A DNA stretch of 64,000 nt, from assembly GCF_018324685.1 (NCBI RefSeq), contig NZ_AP023354.1:1302001-1366000 (forward strand), read 5' to 3'. Source of the DNA: Actinocatenispora sera (GTDB taxonomy: Bacteria; Actinomycetota; Actinomycetes; Mycobacteriales; Micromonosporaceae). The notes under the pieces are model-generated. The model saw nothing but the letters and a program-made list of their open reading frames with translations, was not told the DNA's origin and searched no databases. A program made the translations under genes and the position numbers. This document shows, one piece after another, positions 59,637 through 64,000 of this stretch (position 1 is the first letter of the stretch; each line of letters starts with the position of its first letter).

Positions 59637-60397
59637 AAAGGGGGGTGGGGCACCTCTTTGCGCTGAGGTGCTCCCGAAGCGCCGGTGCCCGGCTCGCGCG
59701 CGTTGCTGGCGGCGTCCCCCTGTTCGCGCTGCGTGCGCTCGTGCTGGTGGTGTAAAGGCCACCTCTGTTCCTTCTTTCACCCCTCGTGGGGGAACCGTGG
59801 GGAGCGGGCTTCGCCCCTCCCCACACCCCTCCCCATCAAGGGGGCAGTCGCCCCTTGACAATCCCCCACCGGAAAACCAGTGATCAGGAAGGACGCCGCC
59901 TGGCCGCTTCGGAGCTACGGGGTGTCGGTGCGGCCTACCCATCGCCGCCGAGCCCGCCACGCCAAGCCAACCCGCTTGTGGGCCGCCAGGACACGAAGCG
60001 ACGCGACGCGTTGCGAGGCGGGCGTTGCCGTGATGGACATGCCCGGCCGGTTCCCCGGTCTTCTTCGACGCACGCTTGGCGTCGATGGGCATCGTCACCG
60101 GGCCTGCCAAGGGGATGGCCAAGGGGAATCCCCTTGGCGGGGAAGGAGCGCGAGGAGGGGGCGAAGCCCTCTCCTCGCATTCCCCACGCGGGGTCAAAGC
60201 GTGAACAGAGGTGGCCTTTACCCCCGCACGCCGAGCGCGCAGCGGCGAACACGGGGCTCACTCCGCACGCCGAGCGCGCAGCGGCGAACACGGGGCTCAC
60301 CCCGTACCCCGCACGCGTAGCGGGGTCGGAGGGGCGGCGACGAGCGGGCATCGGCGCGTCGGGGGTGTACCTCGGCGCGTAGAGGTGCTGGTGTGGG
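59637..60397. repeat. Long inverted-repeat element in a 761-bp convergent space
   Basis: Imperfect ~140-bp arms at about 59720-59865 and 60112-60250 surround a ~245-bp loop. GTAAAGGCCACCTCTGTTC at 59752-59770 matches its complement at 60203-60221 perfectly, and similarity runs on both sides. Each arm holds its own hairpin: TCAAGGGG/CCCCTTGA (59836-59858) and CCAAGGGG-AAT-CCCCTTGG (60119-60137). A 38-bp tandem duplication (60224-60261, 60263-60300) lies in the right arm. No transposase frame is seen; open frames across it are low-complexity. Possibly a non-autonomous mobile element. Confidence 0.8.
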
Positions 60398-61372
60398 CTA
60401 GCGGGTGAGGAGCAGCTTGCCGAGGTGGGAGTTGGACTCCATGACGCGGTGGGCTTGGGCGGCGTCCGGGAGCGGGAACGTGTCGGCGATGACGGGGCGG
60501 ACCGCGCCGGCGGTGACGAGCGGCCAGACGTGGGTACCGACCTCGCCGACGATGGCGGCCTTCTCGGGCAGCGGCCGGGCGCGCAGTCCGGTGACGGCGA
60601 GCGAGGCGTTGCGGGCCATCAGCAGGCCGAGGTCGAGCTCGGCGGTACGGCCGCCCTGGAAACCGATGACGACCAGCCGGCCGTTGCGGGCGAGCGCGGT
60701 GACGTTGCGGGTCAGGTACTTGGCGCCGATGTGGTCCAGGACGACGTCGGCGCCGTGTCCGCCGGTGGCGTCGGCCAGCGCGGCGACGAAGTCGGTCGTC
60801 GTGTAGTCGAACACCTCTTCGACGCCGAGGTCGCGCAACGCCTGGTGCTTGACGGTACGGGCGGTCGCGTACGGGATGGCGCCGAGGGCGCGGGCGAGCT
60901 GGATGGCGAAGGTACCGATGCCGCTGCCGCCGCCGTGCACGAGCAGCGTCTCGCCGGCGCTCAGGCGGCCGACCTGGACCAGGTTGGACCAGACGGTACA
61001 GGCGATCTCGGGTAGCCCGGCCGCGTCCCGCAGCGAGACTCCGGCCGGGACGGGCAGCACGGTGTCGGCGGAGACCGCGACGCGCTCGGCGTACCCGCCG
61101 CCGGGCAACAACGCGCACACCTCGTCGCCGAGCTGCCAGTCGGTCACGTCGGCGCCGACGGCGAAGATCCGGCCGGAGCACTCCAGGCCGAGATACTCGG
61201 GCGCGCCGGGCGGCGGCGGGTAGAGCCCACGCCGCTGTTGGATGTCGGCCCGGTTGACGCCGGCCGCGACCACCTCGATGACGACCTCGCCCGGCCCCGG
61301 GGTCGGGTCCGGCACCTCGGCCCAGTCGAGTACCTCGGGGCCGCCGTCCGCGTTCCTGATCACCGCATGCAC
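60398..61372 (-). CDS. NADPH:quinone oxidoreductase (MDR, PIG3-like)
   Basis: 324 aa from GTG 61372. GroES-like domain with NRADIQQRRGLYPPPPGAPE (PIG3/TP53I3-type), VHGGGSGIGTFAIQLARAL Rossmann loop and LDHIGAKYL. Lacks zinc-binding Cys. Probably reduces quinones with NADPH. Divergent from the spermidine-synthase-like gene. Confidence 0.93.
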   Translation of the reverse strand: MHAVIRNADGGPEVLDWAEVPDPTPGPGEVVIEVVAAGVNRADIQQRRGLYPPPPGAPEYLGLECSGRIFAVGADVTDWQLGDEVCALLPGGGYAERVAVSADTVLPVPAGVSLRDAAGLPEIACTVWSNLVQVGRLSAGETLLVHGGGSGIGTFAIQLARALGAIPYATARTVKHQALRDLGVEEVFDYTTTDFVAALADATGGHGADVVLDHIGAKYLTRNVTALARNGRLVVIGFQGGRTAELDLGLLMARNASLAVTGLRARPLPEKAAIVGEVGTHVWPLVTAGAVRPVIADTFPLPDAAQAHRVMESNSHLGKLLLTR

Positions 61373-61445
61373 GCCGCCACCGTACCGCCGCGGGGGTGGC
61401 CGGTCCGCGCGGAGTGCGGCCGGCGACGTTCTAAGCTCGGCGACC

Positions 61446-62102
61446 GTGGAGACCATCGAACGTCGGGACACGCCGCGCGGCGAGCTGGTGTTGCGCCGGG
61501 ACGAGCAGACCGGCCGGTACGAGATCATCAGCAACGGCACGTTCCTGATGGACACCTCGGACGGCCGGTCCGAACGGCTGCTGGTGACCGAGGCGCTGGC
61601 GGCGAGGACCGCGCCGCGGCGGCTGTTGATCGGCGGCCTGGGGGTCGGGTTCTCGCTGGCGCAGGCGGTGGCGGACGGGCGGCTGACCGAGATCACCGTA
61701 CTGGAGCGGGAACCGGTGGTGCTGGAGTGGCAGCGCACACACCTGTCCCGGTTCTCCGGCGACGCGTTGGCCGATCCGCGCGTCACCGTACTGGTGGCCG
61801 ACCTGGTGCGGTGGTTGGCTGCCGATGCGCCGGCCGACCGGTACGACGCGATCTGCCTCGACATCGATAATGGTCCACAGTGGACGGTCGTGCCGGGAAA
61901 CGCCGCGCTGTACGACGTGGCGGGCCTCACCGCTGCCCGGGCCGCGCTCGCGCCCGGCGGTACCCTCGCGGTGTGGAGTGCGGCGGCGGTACCGGCGTTC
62001 GAGGCGACACTCGGCGAGCTGTTCGACCAGGTACGGGTGCTGCCGGTCGAGGTGGCCCGCGGCGAACCGGACGTCGTCTACCTCGCCCACCGCGCCGCCT
62101 GA
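61446..62102 (+). CDS. Spermidine synthase-like protein
   Basis: 218 aa from GTG 61446. Class I methyltransferase-like Rossmann fold: LLIGGLGVGFSLAQAVADGR, ITVLEREPVVLEWQRTHL, VLVADLVRWL and ICLDIDNGPQW. Related to SpeE but short and without the N-terminal beta domain. Actinomycetes have many such spermidine-synthase-like proteins whose product is not known. Confidence 0.87.
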   Translation: METIERRDTPRGELVLRRDEQTGRYEIISNGTFLMDTSDGRSERLLVTEALAARTAPRRLLIGGLGVGFSLAQAVADGRLTEITVLEREPVVLEWQRTHLSRFSGDALADPRVTVLVADLVRWLAADAPADRYDAICLDIDNGPQWTVVPGNAALYDVAGLTAARAALAPGGTLAVWSAAAVPAFEATLGELFDQVRVLPVEVARGEPDVVYLAHRAA

Positions 62103-62119
62103 CGGCATCACATCGACCA

Positions 62120-63010
62120 TCACTGCATCGATGCCAGAATGCGGTCGAGTGTCCGGCGTCCCATCCGGCTCATCGCCGGGTTACTCACGACGTAGTACCA
62201 GACGGCACCCATCGCCTGTTGGAACGCCCACGCCTTGCCCCGCTCCCACTCCAGATCGTCACAGGCCAGCGCTCGCCGGAGCACGTCCCGCGGGCCTGAC
62301 TGCAACAGGTGCCAGGCAGCGACCAGATCCAGCGCCGGGTCGGCCGCGGCGAAGCCGCCGGTGTCGAGTACGCCGCTGAGCCGGCCTTCCGCGACCAGCA
62401 CGTTGCCAGGAATCAGGTCGCCATGGCTCATCACGTCGGCGCTGGTGCGTGGCAGCTCGCGAAAGTGGCTCCACAACTGGCGCAGCCGGGGCACGTCGAG
62501 CAGCTCCGTACTGTGCTCGAAGCACTCCGCCATCCAGTCGTCGTGGTGCGCGAGAATGCCGCCACGACCCTCGCCGCTGAACAGCCGCCCCCGCGTCTCG
62601 GCCCCCCGCAGGGACGCGATGAAGGCCGCAAGGTCCTCGGCAAAAGCGGCCGACCCGCTCGGGTCGGCATCTGTGGCGACCGTTCCCGGCAGCCAGGTCT
62701 GGACCGACCATGGCATGGGGTAGCCCGCTCCGGGCTCGCCCAGCGCGACGGGTTCCGGGGCGGGAAACCGAGACACGTGCGCCAGTTCCGCGCTCGCCCT
62801 CGCTTCCTGTTCCAGTACCGCCAGCGTCTCGGCAGGATCGGCCAGGCGCAGCGGGAATCGCGCAGAGAGGTCGGTCCCGATGCGGAAGATGGCGTTGACC
62901 GTCCCTGTCGATGCCAGGGGTCGGATCGTCTCGCCGCTCCAGCGCGGGAACTGTTGTCGGACCAGGGCCGCGACGATTTCGGTGGTCACGTCCAGTTGGT
63001 CAGCGTGCAT
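62120..63010 (-). CDS. Aminoglycoside phosphotransferase (APH)-family protein
   Basis: 296 aa from ATG 63010. Kinase-like core: SHGDLIPGNVLVAEGRLSGV (Brenner loop HxDxxxxN: His-Gly-Asp...Asn) and LDTGGFAAADPALDLVAAW (DFG-like position reads DTGG). The Asp of the DxD catalytic loop is present. The usual gene product phosphorylates a small alcohol or amine; resistance cannot be claimed from sequence alone. Downstream of the convergent spermidine-synthase-like gene. Confidence 0.9.
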   Translation of the reverse strand: MHADQLDVTTEIVAALVRQQFPRWSGETIRPLASTGTVNAIFRIGTDLSARFPLRLADPAETLAVLEQEARASAELAHVSRFPAPEPVALGEPGAGYPMPWSVQTWLPGTVATDADPSGSAAFAEDLAAFIASLRGAETRGRLFSGEGRGGILAHHDDWMAECFEHSTELLDVPRLRQLWSHFRELPRTSADVMSHGDLIPGNVLVAEGRLSGVLDTGGFAAADPALDLVAAWHLLQSGPRDVLRRALACDDLEWERGKAWAFQQAMGAVWYYVVSNPAMSRMGRRTLDRILASMQ

Positions 63011-63117
63011 GGTCACTTGCGCAGGCCCTTCCACCGGCTCGATTCGAAACGCCGGGAGCAGGCTAGGCCAACCGCGACGACAGCCGGTATGGATTTACGC
63101 TGGAGCTACGGCGACCC

Positions 63118-64000
63118 TCAGTCCGCCAGCAGGGACTGGCCCCAGTACTCGTGGTCGCCGACGCCGCCCGGGCACGCGTACAGCCCGGAGCCGACGTGCG
63201 TGATGTACTCGTTCAGCGCGTCGTGCGCGCTCAACTTCCGTTGCAGCGCAACGAACTGCGACCGCGGATCACGCTGGTAGCAGAGGAAGAACAGGCCCGC
63301 GTCGAGCTCGCCGGACGAGGCGATCATCCCGTCGGTGTAGTTGTACGCGCGGCGCAGGATCTGCACGCCGCCGTTGTTCTCCCGGGCGGCCAGCCGCATG
63401 TGCGCGCCGACCGGGATCGTGGGCGAGCCGTCCGGGTTCTTCGCCGCGAAGTTCGGCTTGTCGAACTCGCTGCCGCCGGTCAGTGGCGCCCCGGTGTACT
63501 TGTGCCGGCCGAAGACGTTCTGCTGGTCGGTGAGGAAGTCCCGGTCCCACGCCTCGATCCGCATCCGGATCTTGCGCGCCACCAGGTAGCTGCCGTCCCG
63601 CATCCACTTCTGGTCGGTGTCCGCGCCGACGAACACCCAGCGGTCCATCGTCTTGGCGTCGTGGATGTTGCGGGTGCCGTCCTTGAACCCGAACAGGTTG
63701 CGCGGTGTCTCCTGCTTCGCGCTGGTCGACGCGGCCCGCCCGAAACCGAGCTGCGACCAGCGCATGACCACGGTGCCGCGGCCCAGCCGGGCCAGGTTGC
63801 GGATCGCGTGGAATGCGACCATCGGGTCGTCCGAGCAGGCCTGGATGGCGACGTCGCCGTTGCTGTTCTCGGTGTCCAGGTTCTCTCCGGCGAACTTCGG
63901 CAGGTCGGCGAGCGCCGCCGGGCGCTTGGCCGCCAACCCGAACCGCTGGTCGAACAGCGACGGGCCGAACCCGATCGTCACGGTCAGGTTCGCCGGCTTG
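63118..64000 (-). CDS. Dyp-type heme peroxidase/EfeB-like (5' end outside window)
   Basis: The frame stays open to base 64000, so the N-terminus (with any Tat signal) is missing; about 294 residues are visible. GXXDG motif in FGFKDGTRN; proximal-side region GSYLVARKIRMRIEAWDRD, and AGLFFLCYQRDPRSQFVALQ. The sequence AARENNGGVQILRRAYNYTD and GSGLYACPGG match EfeB/DyP. In EfeUOB systems it takes iron from heme and is Tat-exported. efeO/efeU would lie beyond the window. Confidence 0.93.
   Translation of the reverse strand, partial: KPANLTVTIGFGPSLFDQRFGLAAKRPAALADLPKFAGENLDTENSNGDVAIQACSDDPMVAFHAIRNLARLGRGTVVMRWSQLGFGRAASTSAKQETPRNLFGFKDGTRNIHDAKTMDRWVFVGADTDQKWMRDGSYLVARKIRMRIEAWDRDFLTDQQNVFGRHKYTGAPLTGGSEFDKPNFAAKNPDGSPTIPVGAHMRLAARENNGGVQILRRAYNYTDGMIASSGELDAGLFFLCYQRDPRSQFVALQRKLSAHDALNEYITHVGSGLYACPGGVGDHEYWGQSLLAD

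Noticed and set aside
58743-60197. Minus-strand frame covering DUF5926 and the inverted-repeat element
   Set aside because: Antisense to a clear gene and across hairpins; no recognisable domain.
62120-63010. Antibiotic resistance gene
   Set aside because: The APH fold alone does not show resistance; the family includes many housekeeping kinases.

Overview
This 64 kb window is high-GC chromosomal DNA from an actinomycete, most likely a member of the Micromonosporaceae or a close relative. The evidence is the complete conserved Ser/Thr phosphosignalling and cell-wall operon (fhaA-fhaB-pstP-rodA/ftsW-pbpA-pknA-pknB) next to crgA, a DUF881 protein and a class E sortase. Many GTG starts, a DUF397 protein, a DUF5926 protein and an SpoIIAB-like ATPase fit the same origin. 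In actinomycetes this operon usually lies near the replication origin.

Layout. 1-4.5 kb: rhomboid protease (cut by the window), PH-domain protein, TetR regulator with a divergent NmrA-like oxidoreductase, thiolase, DUF397. 4.5-17.4 kb: the cell division and wall-growth block. crgA carries an apparent one-base frameshift and is followed by a 35-bp palindrome made of two consensus DnaA boxes. Then come DUF881, sortase E, pabA/trpG, the PknA/PknB operon on the minus strand, and tRNA-Leu(CAG). 17.4-24.5 kb: small regulator/oxidoreductase pairs (SDR/TetR twice, MDR/MarR) with recognisable operators, then a complete IS200/IS605 element (TnpA plus an intact TnpB). 24.6-34.5 kb: two ABC exporter systems with MarR/GbsR-type regulators, adenosine deaminase, PAP2 phosphatase, and a MocR regulator divergent from a CMD-family and a PEP-mutase-family protein. 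34.5-42.2 kb: an accessory stretch with tandem repeats, a ClpP-like pseudoprotease, Xre, Rrf2, GlsB, a tandem-GNAT protein, a GCS2 ligase, YceI/MarR and a CBS protein. 42.5-56.3 kb: a probable cell-surface polymer region (LicC/IPCT-like nucleotidyltransferase, CDP-alcohol phosphotransferase, flippase, GT4 glycosyltransferase, polyprenyl-phosphate sugar transferase, two LCP ligases), interrupted by a Phd/RelE toxin-antitoxin pair and an Fpg glycosylase. 56.3-64 kb: rhodanese, a sensor kinase with an SpoIIAB-like ATPase, DUF5926, a long inverted-repeat element, quinone oxidoreductase, a spermidine-synthase-like protein, a phosphotransferase, and a DyP peroxidase cut by the window.

The most unusual feature is repeat behaviour. 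Several gene starts or stops carry short tandem duplications (14, 18, 32 and 58 bp, and a duplicated start region at pstP). Five of the spaces between convergent genes are filled with family repeats or long inverted repeats. Other points of interest are the frameshifted crgA, the DnaA-box palindrome, a TnpB element inserted between a MarR gene and its probable ABC target, a ClpP homologue lacking Ser and His, and a split version of the IPCT/DIPPS enzyme pair beside a flippase. No CRISPR array, prophage or recognised antiphage system was seen.
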